Shown piece after piece: positions 22,901 to 30,113 of a stretch of 30,113 nt of DNA. Both the position numbers and the translations under genes were made by a program. The notes beneath the pieces were generated by a model. It saw only the letters and a list, made by a program, of their open reading frames with translations, had not been told where the DNA came from and did not search any database. The DNA comes from JAQVCM01 sp040403095 (GTDB taxonomy: Bacteria; Bacteroidota; Bacteroidia; Flavobacteriales_D; Crocinitomicaceae), in NCBI GenBank assembly GCA_040403095.1, contig JBBALI010000042.1, forward strand, positions 1-30,113. Direction: 5' to 3'. The stretch's first letter is position 1, and each line of letters opens with the position of its first letter.

Positions 22901-24327
22901 GAACGCAAAATCGTTTACGACCTGTTTTGATGACAGCATTTGTGGCATCACTTGGATTCTTACCAATGGCATTAAGCAACGGTTCTGGCGCTGAAGTTCA
23001 ACGTCCTCTCGCGACGGTTGTAATCGGTGGATTAATGATTGCTACTTTCTTGACATTGTTTGTCTTGCCAATACTTTATATTCTTTCGGAAAAAGGATTT
23101 AAAAAACCAAAACACATGGAGAAAATCGTTGCAAGTTTGATTTTCATCGGCGCAATAAATTTTTCCCAAGCGCAAAATATCAGCTTAAATGCAGCAATCG
23201 ATACAGCTGTGAAAAACAATTTGAATCTGAAAAGTGAAAAATTGAAAGTTGCCTATCAAGAAGCATTGCTAAAATCTGGTGTGAATATTCAACCCACGAA
23301 TTTTACGGCAGAATACGGACAAATCAACAGTGTTTTCCAAGATTCAAGAATCAATATTGGACAAAGCATTCGTTTTCCTTCAGTTTATAATAATCAAAAA
23401 GCAATCTTAAGTGAAACATGGAAAGAAAGTCAATGGGGACAAGCGATTCAAACTGCTGAATTGGTCAAACAAGTCGCTTTGACATATTATGATTTGCAGG
23501 TAATTTATTCAAAAGAAAAATTGCTTACCAAAAATGACAGTATTTACGCAGAATTTTTGCGAGTGTCAGACTTGAGATTTAAAACCGGTGAGAGCAATTT
23601 ATTAGAAAAAACAAGCGCGGAAACCCAACGATCTCAAATCGCAATGCAATTGAAATCATTACTGCAAGAAAAGGCGATTTTACAATTGAAATTTGACTGG
23701 TTGTTGAATGCAAACACTAGCTTACGACCAGAAGAAAATCAGTTGAAATCCAATTTATACGGTGGAGAAAATCTTCAAAATGGTGCGCATCCGAGAATGA
23801 AATTGTTGGAACAGCAAAATAGCACCGCATTGAGAGTGACAAAACTCGAAAAATCCTTGTTTTTGCCCGACCTCTCAGTTGGCTACAACAATATGAGTAT
23901 GGTTGGAACCGGCGCAAATAATTTAACCTACGACCGTTCAAAACGATTTCAATCGGTGCAAATTGGTGTTGGAATTCCAATATTTTACGGGGCACAAAAA
24001 TCAAAAGTGCAAGCGGCAAAAATGAATGAATTGTTGACACAAAACAATTTGAAAGCAGGACTCAATCAATTTGAAAATGAATGGAGAACCAATCAAATTC
24101 AATATTTGAATGCATCTGAAAATGTTCAAAATTTTGAACAAATTTTATTGCCAAATGCAGAGAAAATTTCCAAACTCGCCAGTGAACAATTTGTCAAAGG
24201 TGAAATCAATTATTTAGAATGGTCGATGTTGACTAACCAAGTGGTAGAAATTCAAAGTCAATATTTGAATGCTGTTCAATCCTTGAATATCAGAAGCATC
24301 GAACTCAATTACTTATTAACGAAATAA
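19990..24327 (+). CDS. CusA/CzcA heavy-metal RND pump fused to a TolC-like outer-membrane factor
   Basis: A 1445-residue fusion. Residues 1-1042 are a complete heavy-metal RND pump, a proton-driven inner-membrane exporter, with the TM4 proton-relay set D401, D407 and E414 (ALDFGLIVDGAVIIVE), matching CzcA D402/D408/E415. Residues 1043-1445 are a TolC/CusC-like outer-membrane factor with two repeats of long coiled-coil helices. Between them, M1043 begins a signal-peptide-like stretch ending FSQAQ (near 1063). The frame is continuous; this fusion is known in Bacteroidota. Whether signal peptidase cuts the chain is not shown. The substrate may be Co/Zn/Cd or Cu/Ag and cannot be read here. The adaptor gene follows after 9 bases. 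Confidence 0.95.
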   Translation: MLNKIIEFSIKNKLIVGIFTIALFLYGIFEVTKLPIDAVPDITNNQVQVITVAPSFGAVDIERLVTFPIEQASNNIPGLKEIRSFSRFGLSVVTIVFDDETDIYFARQQVNERLQQVQQDIPKGIGTPKLGPVSTGLGEIYQYAIRTEKGYEDKYSVTDSRTIQDWIVRRQLLGVKGVAEVSSFGGKLKQYEIAIDPNKLQALGITVDDVFSALEKNNQNTGGAYIEKGASVLYIRSEGLVKNIADIQNIAVKSLENGTPLFIRNVAEVKFGFATRYGAMTFNGDKEVSGAVVMMLKGANSNEVIQSIRTRVEEIQKILPEGVVIDPFLDRTKMVNNAIGTVESNLLEGALIVIFVLVLFLGNFRAGLLVASVIPLAMLFAIILMNIFHVSGNLMSLGALDFGLIVDGAVIIVEAVMHQLHKKNQLSNNDFSQLEMDSQVKNAAGKMMNSAVFGQIIILIVYLPIFTLQGIEGKMFKPMAQTVGFALLGAFILSLTYIPMMSTLVLSKKKGHKDNISDRMMNRLGNSYRSRLAKIIQFPKTVIAIVLILFASSIYIMSTLGGEFIPSIEEGDFAIEARVLPGSNLNTSIENINKVAKILKNRFPEVNKVVTKIGSGEVPTDPMPMDCGDMIVSLKDKHEWTSASSFDELAEKMTLAAQEVPGVTTSFQYPVQMRFNELMTGARQDVVCKIYGENLDTLARYAKKLSELVKTVKGTDEIYLEALMGLPQIIIDYNRDAMAQYNINISDVNRVINTAFAGQSSGLIFEDEKRFDLVVRLDSKKRESLEDVQNLLIPTPSGSQVPLYQLAKVELKDGPNQIQREDAKRRVIVGFNVKDRDVESIVTELQQKTNEKLELPDGYSVQFGGAFENLNAAKERLTIAVPVSLFLIFLLLYFAFKSIKQGLLIYSAIPLSAIGGILLLAARGMPFSISAGVGFIALFGIAVLNGIVLIAEFNRIKEAGETSVIQIVLNGTQNRLRPVLMTAFVASLGFLPMALSNGSGAEVQRPLATVVIGGLMIATFLTLFVLPILYILSEKGFKKPKHMEKIVASLIFIGAINFSQAQNISLNAAIDTAVKNNLNLKSEKLKVAYQEALLKSGVNIQPTNFTAEYGQINSVFQDSRINIGQSIRFPSVYNNQKAILSETWKESQWGQAIQTAELVKQVALTYYDLQVIYSKEKLLTKNDSIYAEFLRVSDLRFKTGESNLLEKTSAETQRSQIAMQLKSLLQEKAILQLKFDWLLNANTSLRPEENQLKSNLYGGENLQNGAHPRMKLLEQQNSTALRVTKLEKSLFLPDLSVGYNNMSMVGTGANNLTYDRSKRFQSVQIGVGIPIFYGAQKSKVQAAKMNELLTQNNLKAGLNQFENEWRTNQIQYLNASENVQNFEQILLPNAEKISKLASEQFVKGEINYLEWSMLTNQVVEIQSQYLNAVQSLNIRSIELNYLLTK

Positions 24328-24336
24328 GAAACAAAC

Positions 24337-25455
24337 ATGAAAAAAATGATCATCGCTCTGTTACTTCCATTATTGGTTTTTGCCTGCGGAAGTAAAACAG
24401 AAAAAGTGGAAAATACGGAAACCACTATACACACAAATTTGGTTGAACTATCTGATGCACAGGTAAAATCAGCAGGAATTACATTTGGACAAACTTCTAT
24501 GAAATCAATTTCAGAAGTTTTAAAGTTGAACGGTAAAATTGATGTCCCACCACAAAATTTGATTTCAGTAAGTGTTCCTTTGGGTGGATATTTGAAAAAT
24601 ACGGAAATGTTACCTGGCATGAAAGTAAGCAAAGGTCAATTAATTGCAATCATTGAAGATCAACAGTTTATTCAAATTCAAGAAGACTATTTGACTACAA
24701 AGGAACAACTTTCACTGGCAGAAAATGAATACAATCGTCAAAAAGAATTGAATCAAAACAAAGCGACAAGCGACAAAGTTTTTCAACAAAGTCAAGCTGA
24801 TTTTAGAAGTAAGAAAATCGCTGTCAATGCCTTGGCTGAAAAGTTGCGATTGATTGGAATAAATCCACAAAATTTGCGCGAAAATAATATTTCACGGAAT
24901 ATCAGAATCACCTCACCAATAACGGGATTTGTAAGTAAAGTAAATGTAAATATTGGCAAATACTTAAATCCAGCGGATGTGTTGTTTGAATTGATCGACC
25001 CACGCGACATCCATTTGAATCTCAATGTGTACGAAAAAGACCTGGAAAAGCTTTCAATTGGTCAAAAGTTAACAGCTTATACTAACAATCAAACGGATCA
25101 AAAATATCCTTGTCAAATCTTATTGATAAGCCGAAATCTAAGTGCAGAACGAAGTGGAGAAGTTCATTGCCATTTTGATCGCTACGATGAAAAATTATTG
25201 CCTGGAATGTACATGAATGCAGAAATTGATGTGCAAAATAATTTTACACAAGCTTTGCCTGAAAATGCCATTGTTACTTTCGGCGAGAAAAATTATGTTT
25301 TCATTGGAAAAGAAAAGAACCTTTTTGAAATGAGAGAAGTAGAAGTTGGAGAAACAGAAAATGGTTTCACACATGTCATTACACCCTTAGAAAATCAAAA
25401 AATTGTCATGACAGGAGCTTACTCGCTGTTGATGCAATTAAAAAACAAAGAATAA
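24337..25455 (+). CDS. RND efflux periplasmic adaptor, CusB/CzcB-like lipoprotein
   Basis: Membrane-fusion protein of 372 residues that joins the inner-membrane pump to the outer-membrane channel. The lipobox is VFAC (Cys17) after MKKMIIALLLPLL. A lipoyl-like half (VSVPLGGYLKNTEMLPGMKV), an alpha-hairpin of about 60 residues (residues 115-170), the second lipoyl half (ITSPITGFVSKVNVNIGKYL) and a beta-barrel follow. The ending includes LPENAIVTFGEKNYVFI. It begins 9 bases after the fusion pump, so it is in the same operon. No His-rich or Met-rich metal-binding N-terminus is evident, so metal specificity stays open. Confidence 0.93.
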   Translation: MKKMIIALLLPLLVFACGSKTEKVENTETTIHTNLVELSDAQVKSAGITFGQTSMKSISEVLKLNGKIDVPPQNLISVSVPLGGYLKNTEMLPGMKVSKGQLIAIIEDQQFIQIQEDYLTTKEQLSLAENEYNRQKELNQNKATSDKVFQQSQADFRSKKIAVNALAEKLRLIGINPQNLRENNISRNIRITSPITGFVSKVNVNIGKYLNPADVLFELIDPRDIHLNLNVYEKDLEKLSIGQKLTAYTNNQTDQKYPCQILLISRNLSAERSGEVHCHFDRYDEKLLPGMYMNAEIDVQNNFTQALPENAIVTFGEKNYVFIGKEKNLFEMREVEVGETENGFTHVITPLENQKIVMTGAYSLLMQLKNKE

Positions 25456-25494
25456 AAGAAATTTCAAGAACTGCGGTTTTTGGAAATCAGAAAT

Positions 25495-25556
25495 CCTGTG
25501 GCGATCAATTTATCATGTTCATAGTTATCAATGAAAATAAATCGCTGCAGGTTTTT
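25495..25556 (+). terminator. Putative terminator after the metal-efflux adaptor gene
   Basis: CCTGTGGCGATCAATTTAT (25495-25513) can pair with ATAAATCGCTGCAGG (25537-25551), with a two-base internal mismatch (TG opposite TG) and a bulge of about four bases, and is followed by five T (25552-25556). It lies 40 bases past the adaptor stop. The imperfect stem makes this moderate evidence. Confidence 0.4.
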
Positions 25557-25600
25557 GAAAAATAAGTAAATTGCATATAATTAATTTAAAACTTAAAAAC

Positions 25601-26086
25601 ATGAATGACGCTCATTTACACATGATTTTTAATCATTTGCCTATCATCATTCCAATTATTGGAATTGTAATATTAATTGGTGGCTTTATTACCCGCTCAG
25701 AAATTGTCAAAAGAACAGCCTTTTTGGTTTTCATTTTAGGTGCAATTTTTACCATTCCTGCGTTTATTACAGGTGAAGGTGCGGAAGAAATAATTGAGGA
25801 GATCGGTACCAAAATCGACCATCATTTCATCCATGAACACGAAGAATTAGCAGAAACTTTTGCCTTGCTTTCGTATGCATTAGGATTCATTTCAATTGTT
25901 GCACTTTGGGCAAATTACACCAAGAAATCGTTTTCAAACTTAATTGCCATCATCGTTTTGGCTAGCAGTTTTGTTGTCGTTTTCTTCGCTCAAAAAACTG
26001 GAACTTCTGGTGGCGAAATAAGACATACAGAAATCAGAAATGAAAAAGGAAGCACAAGCAGCATTGTTGATAATGACGAAGACTAA
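25601..26086 (+). CDS. Membrane protein, DUF2231-like
   Basis: I chose the ATG at 25601; a TTG ten codons earlier adds a non-hydrophobic leader. The 161 residues have about four hydrophobic segments (about 13-31, 38-56, 84-104, 112-132), an acidic linker with GEGAEEIIEEIG and HHFIHEHEE, and a polar tail. The opening NDAHLHMIFNHLPIIIPI matches the 'HLHLxLNHxPI' start of DUF2231-like proteins, often seen near metal or redox genes in Bacteroidota. Histidines in the start and linker could bind metal. It lies downstream of the efflux genes but behind a putative terminator, so co-regulation is uncertain. Confidence 0.7.
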   Translation: MNDAHLHMIFNHLPIIIPIIGIVILIGGFITRSEIVKRTAFLVFILGAIFTIPAFITGEGAEEIIEEIGTKIDHHFIHEHEELAETFALLSYALGFISIVALWANYTKKSFSNLIAIIVLASSFVVVFFAQKTGTSGGEIRHTEIRNEKGSTSSIVDNDED

Positions 26087-26154
26087 TAATTTTATTTCAA
26101 AATAATCCAAATGCGTAATTGCGGGCTACACTTTTTTAGTCGAAATTTGTGATT

Positions 26155-26805
26155 ATGGAAGAAATTAAACTCGTCTTGGTCGACGACAAGGCTTACAATA
26201 TTCAAATATTAGAAGAGAAATTAGCGCCAAAACCTGAAGTGAAAATCTTGTTTACGGCATGTAATGGCGCTGATTTTTTAAATAAACTAAACGACGCTGC
26301 CAACTTACCAAACATCGTGTTCATGGACATCGACATGCCAGAAATGAATGGTATAGACGCTGTTCAAATTGCAAAAGCAATATTTCCAAGCATTCAATTT
26401 GTGATGATTACCATTTTTGATGACGATGAAAAAGTTTTCAAAGCCATTCAATCTGGTGCAAGTGGATATCTGTTGAAAGATGAATCAGCAAGCAATATTC
26501 ACCGTGCAATTGATGATATTATACTATATGGCGGCGCTCCAATGTCTCCTCAAATTGCAAGAAAAGCATTTCAATTTATACAAAACCAAGCGCCACAAAA
26601 AGACGAAGATTTGCCCTTAAGTTCACGAGAAATGGATATTCTTCGAGAATTGGCAAATGGTAAAAACTATATCGCTGTGGCAGAAAAACTATTTATAAGC
26701 CCTCATACAGTTAGAAAACACATGACAAATATCTATGATAAGTTGTATGTTCATTCAAAAATAGAAGCTGTCACAATGGCTATGAACAAAGGTTGGATCA
26801 AATAA
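26155..26805 (+). CDS. Response regulator, NarL/FixJ type with LuxR HTH
   Basis: I chose the ATG at 26155; a GTG two codons earlier is the alternative. Receiver domain (1-125): acidic pair D10/D11, phospho-accepting D58 in FMDIDMPEMNG, conserved Thr in VMITIFDD and Lys in YLLKDES. The C-terminal LuxR-type helix-turn-helix (about 150-216) has LSSREMDILRELANGKN and SPHTVRKHMTNIYDKL. It binds DNA as a dimer after phosphorylation. There is no kinase next to it; the kinase may be one of the many 7TM or TPR sensors in such genomes. The nearby metal-efflux genes are a possible but unproven target. Confidence 0.93.
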   Translation: MEEIKLVLVDDKAYNIQILEEKLAPKPEVKILFTACNGADFLNKLNDAANLPNIVFMDIDMPEMNGIDAVQIAKAIFPSIQFVMITIFDDDEKVFKAIQSGASGYLLKDESASNIHRAIDDIILYGGAPMSPQIARKAFQFIQNQAPQKDEDLPLSSREMDILRELANGKNYIAVAEKLFISPHTVRKHMTNIYDKLYVHSKIEAVTMAMNKGWIK

Positions 26806-27003
26806 AACACCATCAATCAACTCAGACTTTTTTTGTTCAAATGATTCACATATACAAACTGATTTTTGAACTATATCATTTTAGCAAATTCCTAAATTCT
26901 TTTTCCCGTTTTGCGTATTTTCTGTGAAAATTATTCCCCAATTTTACACATCGGAAATCAGTGAACCGAATTGTAAATGTTACGCAATTTAACTAGTTGA
27001 GTT

Positions 27004-28938
27004 ATGGAATCAGAAATCAAAGAAGCCAAATCAAAGTCTGCATATCGCATTCAACATGCCCAAAGCATTCAGCAAAAAGAATCTTTTTGGAAAAAACAAA
27101 GTGATTTACTTTCTTGGTTCAAAAAACCAACTAAAATATTAACCAAAACAGGTGATTTTACTTATGATTGGTTCGCAGATGGCGAATTAAATACTTGCTA
27201 TTTGGCTTTAGATTTCCATATCGAACAAGGTCGTGGCGAACAATTGGCTTTGATTTATGATTCTCCTGTAACCAATACAATCAAAAAATACACTTACAAC
27301 GAATTAAAACGACAAGTTGCCAAATTTGCTGGTGGTTTGATTTCCAAAGGAATTTCCAAAGGAGATACAGTAATTATATACATGCCGATGATTCCAGAAG
27401 CCGCAATTACGATGCTGGCTTGTGCAAGAATTGGTGCGATCCATTCCGTCGTTTTTGGCGGTTTTGCACCACATGAATTGGCCATCAGAATCGACGATGC
27501 ACTTCCCCGAGCTATTATCACTGCATCCTACGGAATTGAAGTGGACAAAAAAATTGCATACAAACCATTGGTTGATGAAGCAATTGAAGAAGCTACTTTC
27601 AAACCAAAATTCACCATTCTTTTTGATAGATTCAATGATCATCATGAGATCTACGATGACGAAACACTTGATTTTCAAGCTTTGTTAGATAAATCCTCAG
27701 AAACAGGTTGCGAACCAATGAAATCAACCGATCCACTTTACGTTTTATACACTTCTGGAACAACCGGTAAACCAAAAGGCATAGTGCGCGACAATGGAGG
27801 TCATGCTACAGCTTTGCGCTTTTCGATGGAAAATGTTTACGGATTGAAAGCAGGTGAAGTTTTTTGGGCGGCGAGCGACGTCGGTTGGGTAGTTGGACAT
27901 TCGTACATCGTCTATGGTCCACTTATCAATGGAAGCACAACGATTTTGTTCGAAGGAAAACCTGTAAAAACGCCTGACGCAAGTGTGTTTTGGAGAATCA
28001 TTGAAGAACACAAAGTGAATGTGATGTTCACCGCACCAACAGCAATTCGAGCAATCAAAAAAGAAGATAATTTGGGCGAAATGATTACCAATTTCGATAT
28101 TTCAAGCTTGAAAAAATTGTTTTTAGCTGGCGAAAGATGCGACACTTCTACTTTTGAATGGATTTCAGATTTGATCGAAAAACCTGTCGTTGACCATTGG
28201 TGGCAGACAGAAAGTGGCTGGCCGATGTTGGGAACTATGTCTGGAGAAATTGAATTGACTTCTAAATCTGGTTCAGCGGGATTGCCAATTTTAGGTTTTG
28301 ATGTTCAAATTTTATCCGAAGATGGAAAACAACTTCCTGCCAATCATGAAGGTTTAGTAGCACTAAAATTACCCTTACCTCCCGGTTGTTTATCAACTCT
28401 TTGGAAAAATGACCAAGGATATATTGATAGTTATTTATCTCTTTTTAATGGTTATTACATCGCTGGTGACAGTGGCTATTTCGACCAAGATGGTTACTTC
28501 TATATAATGGGTCGTGTGGATGATATCATCAATGTGAGTGGACACAGATTGAGTACTGGTGAGATGGAAGAAATTGTAGCGAGTCATCCTGCGATTGCTG
28601 AATGTGCGGTTGTGGGAATTCACGATGAATTAAGAGGACAGATTCCAGTTGGACTGGTTGTGTTGAAAGACCGATTTGAGCTTGAAGAAGATAATTTAGA
28701 AAAAGATTTGATTGCGTTGATTAGACATCAAATAGGTGCAGTTGCGGTTTTCAAACACGTTGTTTTGGTTAAAAGGTTACCTAAAACAAGATCTGGAAAA
28801 ATCTTAAGAAAAACGATAAGAAACATTGCCGACGGTGCAAACTTCCAAATTCCCTCAACGATTGACGATCCATTGATTATTGATGAAATTAAAGAAGCTT
28901 TTCAACATAGAAAAATCGGCGATGCCTATATGCATTGA
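27004..28938 (+). CDS. prpE: Acyl-CoA synthetase, propionyl-CoA synthetase (PrpE)-like
   Basis: AMP-forming acyl-CoA synthetase of 644 residues. It has the P-loop YTSGTTGKPKGIVRDNGGH (249-267), where the VRDNGGH end is typical of PrpE/ACSS3 and differs from acetyl-CoA synthetases (QHTTGGY). Next come WWQTESGWP, YIAGDSGYFDQDGYFYIMGR with the DDIINVSGHRL hinge and, near the end, the acetylation-site lysine K599 in TRSGKILRK. It activates propionate or other short-chain acids to acyl-CoA. Acetate as substrate is not excluded. It has its own ATG with 198 bases upstream that show no clear promoter; it is convergent with the histidine kinase. Confidence 0.88.
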   Translation: MESEIKEAKSKSAYRIQHAQSIQQKESFWKKQSDLLSWFKKPTKILTKTGDFTYDWFADGELNTCYLALDFHIEQGRGEQLALIYDSPVTNTIKKYTYNELKRQVAKFAGGLISKGISKGDTVIIYMPMIPEAAITMLACARIGAIHSVVFGGFAPHELAIRIDDALPRAIITASYGIEVDKKIAYKPLVDEAIEEATFKPKFTILFDRFNDHHEIYDDETLDFQALLDKSSETGCEPMKSTDPLYVLYTSGTTGKPKGIVRDNGGHATALRFSMENVYGLKAGEVFWAASDVGWVVGHSYIVYGPLINGSTTILFEGKPVKTPDASVFWRIIEEHKVNVMFTAPTAIRAIKKEDNLGEMITNFDISSLKKLFLAGERCDTSTFEWISDLIEKPVVDHWWQTESGWPMLGTMSGEIELTSKSGSAGLPILGFDVQILSEDGKQLPANHEGLVALKLPLPPGCLSTLWKNDQGYIDSYLSLFNGYYIAGDSGYFDQDGYFYIMGRVDDIINVSGHRLSTGEMEEIVASHPAIAECAVVGIHDELRGQIPVGLVVLKDRFELEEDNLEKDLIALIRHQIGAVAVFKHVVLVKRLPKTRSGKILRKTIRNIADGANFQIPSTIDDPLIIDEIKEAFQHRKIGDAYMH

Positions 28939-28984
28939 TTTGAAAAGAAAAGCTTGGATGAAATCCTGATTTATAATTGGGATT

Positions 28985-30067
28985 CTATCTAATTTTCACT
29001 CCCCTACTGGTTACCAACTGTTCTTTTGGAGTTTTGGCTGTATCTAAACTGAAAGCAAAGGTACTTCCTAATCCAACAGTACTTCGAACTGTGATGTTTT
29101 GTTTGTGAGACTCGATGATGTATTTCACAATTGCCAAACCAAGCCCTGAGCCACCTTCATTTCGCGTTCTACTTTTTTCAACGCGGTAAAATCTTTCAAA
29201 TAATCTTGGCAAATGATGTTCTTCAATACCTGGACCATTGTCGGAAATTTCAATCAAAATCAAATCATTCATTTCATAAAAACGAACATTTGTTCTTCCA
29301 CCTTCATTTCCGTAGTTGATTGAATTATTGATTAAATTTATCAATACTTGGCTGATTTTGGCCCTATCAGCATGAACGACAAAGTTTGTATCCTTAGGAA
29401 AAGTTAAATTGATATTCTTTTCATTCGCTTTTAACTCCAAAGATTCTAACACTTCTTTAACCAAGTCGCGAATGTTAAAATTTTGCAAATCTAATTTGAA
29501 TCGGTTGGCTTCCATTTTGGTGATTTCATCTAAATCTTCCAATAAATTTACCATTCGATCTACTGACAAAGAAGCACGCTCCAAGAACATCCGATTGACA
29601 TTTGGATCTTCTAAACCACCATCCAATAAAGTCAAAACGTAACCTTGAATCGAAAATACGGGCGTTTTTAATTCATGTGCCAAGTTTCCTAAAAATTCAC
29701 GTCGATATTCTTCTTGTTCTTGAAGTTTTGAAATTTCAACGTGACGCTCTTCTGCCCATATTTTAGTAGCTTTTTCAGCTTCAGCAAAGACTTCATCAGT
29801 CATTTTAAATGAATTTATATTCCCTTTGGTAATTTTTCCTTTTCTAATCGATCGATAAAGCACTTTAAGCCTGTCGTTAATAAACCTTTCAACAAAAAAA
29901 TAGAAAATACCAAAAGAAGCTAATCCCAATAATAACGGTAGTGAAATTTCAACCCACAAAGGGAAATTAATTACCTGATAATCTAAAACTAAAACAATGA
30001 TCAGTGTAATTGCAAAAATAATTGCGCTTCCACCGAAAATCATATTTACTGGCTTGCTATTTTTCAC
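28985..30067 (-). CDS. PhoR-like sensor histidine kinase
   Basis: A 360-residue membrane kinase. Two helices (about 9-30 and 41-62) enclose a loop of only about ten residues, so there is no large periplasmic sensor; it probably senses via the membrane or a partner. The H-box FLGNLAHELKTPVFSIQGY has phospho-acceptor H131. The catalytic domain shows the N box (VLINLINNSINYG), G1 (DNGPGIEE), F box (LFERFYRV) and G2 (GGSGLGLAI). The start GTG (30065-30067) overlaps the preceding regulator's stop by 11 bases; an in-frame ATG eight codons on (30043) is the alternative. The overlap favours translational coupling as a two-component pair. Confidence 0.93.
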   Translation of the reverse strand: MKNSKPVNMIFGGSAIIFAITLIIVLVLDYQVINFPLWVEISLPLLLGLASFGIFYFFVERFINDRLKVLYRSIRKGKITKGNINSFKMTDEVFAEAEKATKIWAEERHVEISKLQEQEEYRREFLGNLAHELKTPVFSIQGYVLTLLDGGLEDPNVNRMFLERASLSVDRMVNLLEDLDEITKMEANRFKLDLQNFNIRDLVKEVLESLELKANEKNINLTFPKDTNFVVHADRAKISQVLINLINNSINYGNEGGRTNVRFYEMNDLILIEISDNGPGIEEHHLPRLFERFYRVEKSRTRNEGGSGLGLAIVKYIIESHKQNITVRSTVGLGSTFAFSLDTAKTPKEQLVTSRGVKIR

Positions 30068-30113
30068 TGTCTACAAATGTATATCCAACACCTTTTATAG
30101 TGCGAATATAATC
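30057..30113 (-). CDS. OmpR/PhoB-type response regulator, C-terminal tail only (rest outside window)
   Basis: The last 57 bases, read on the minus strand, encode DYIRTIKGVGYTFVDSEK and a TAG stop. This is the wing end of the OmpR/PhoB winged-helix domain (family pattern IRTVRGVGYRF). It is upstream of the histidine kinase on the same strand and overlaps it by 11 bases, so the two are a regulator-kinase pair. Nothing more can be said because the window ends here. Confidence 0.85.
   Translation of the reverse strand, partial: DYIRTIKGVGYTFVDSEK

Noticed and set aside
23100..23120. Frameshift or lost stop joining separate pump and TolC genes
   Set aside because: The frame is continuous with no disrupted motif, and this pump-TolC fusion is known in Bacteroidota.
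28939..28984. Shared terminator between the acyl-CoA synthetase and the histidine kinase (AATCC/GGATT)
   Set aside because: Only five pairs and no T-run on either strand.
1..30113. tRNA, rRNA or known riboswitch genes
   Set aside because: No cloverleaf with a TTCNANNC arm, no rRNA stretch and no recognisable riboswitch core was seen in the intergenic regions.

Overview
The window looks like chromosome from a Bacteroidota bacterium of the order Flavobacteriales. Several signs agree. The gliding-motility genes gldB and gldC sit next to nadE. A heavy-metal RND pump is fused to its TolC-like outer-membrane partner. The pathway for menaquinone synthesis is represented. Shine-Dalgarno sequences are weak or absent, and several intergenic regions carry the Bacteroidota -7 element TAnnTTTG. 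A Crocinitomicaceae/Fluviicola-like source is possible, but this is inference. No tRNA or rRNA gene was found.

Layout. (1) 1-3113 is visibly more A+T-rich accessory DNA: the C-terminal part of a D12-class adenine methyltransferase, a four-helix membrane protein and a DGQHR-domain (DndB/DpdB-like) protein, packed within 12 bases of each other. A short unknown ORF, the remnant of an OmpA-family outer-membrane protein and a small lipoprotein follow. This is the best candidate here for a little-described defence or DNA-modification locus, but its 5' end is cut off. (2) 3114-6334: a degenerate Flavobacteriia-type intergenic element, an RRM RNA-binding protein whose leader holds an attenuator-like hairpin, a small membrane protein and a 7TMR-DISM/SpoIIE phosphatase. 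(3) 6349-12039: menA-menC on the minus strand, then a translationally coupled trio on the plus strand: a nitronate monooxygenase/FabK-like enzyme and an active plus inactive M16 peptidase pair. (4) 12064-14913: back-to-back terminators, clpP-clpX with a terminator-like hairpin between them, and a YcxB-like membrane protein. (5) 15009-15815: a cluster of short hairpins at about 25-base spacing in front of an IS200-like REP-associated transposase (RAYT). (6) 15891-19337: a [2Fe-2S] ferredoxin, then nadE and an outer-membrane protein divergent from gldB-gldC. (7) 19517-26086: a metal-efflux cluster with a small secreted protein, the CusA/CzcA-TolC fusion, the periplasmic adaptor and a DUF2231-like membrane protein. 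(8) 26155-30113: a LuxR-type response regulator, a PrpE-like acyl-CoA synthetase, and a PhoR-like histidine kinase overlapping the tail of an OmpR-type regulator cut by the window end.

How the genes work together. Most of the window is housekeeping: menaquinone synthesis, NAD synthesis, ClpXP proteolysis, gliding motility/type IX secretion and acyl-CoA activation. The accessory parts are the methylase/DGQHR island, the RAYT/REP locus and the metal-efflux operon. Calls rest on motifs read by eye; no database search was run.
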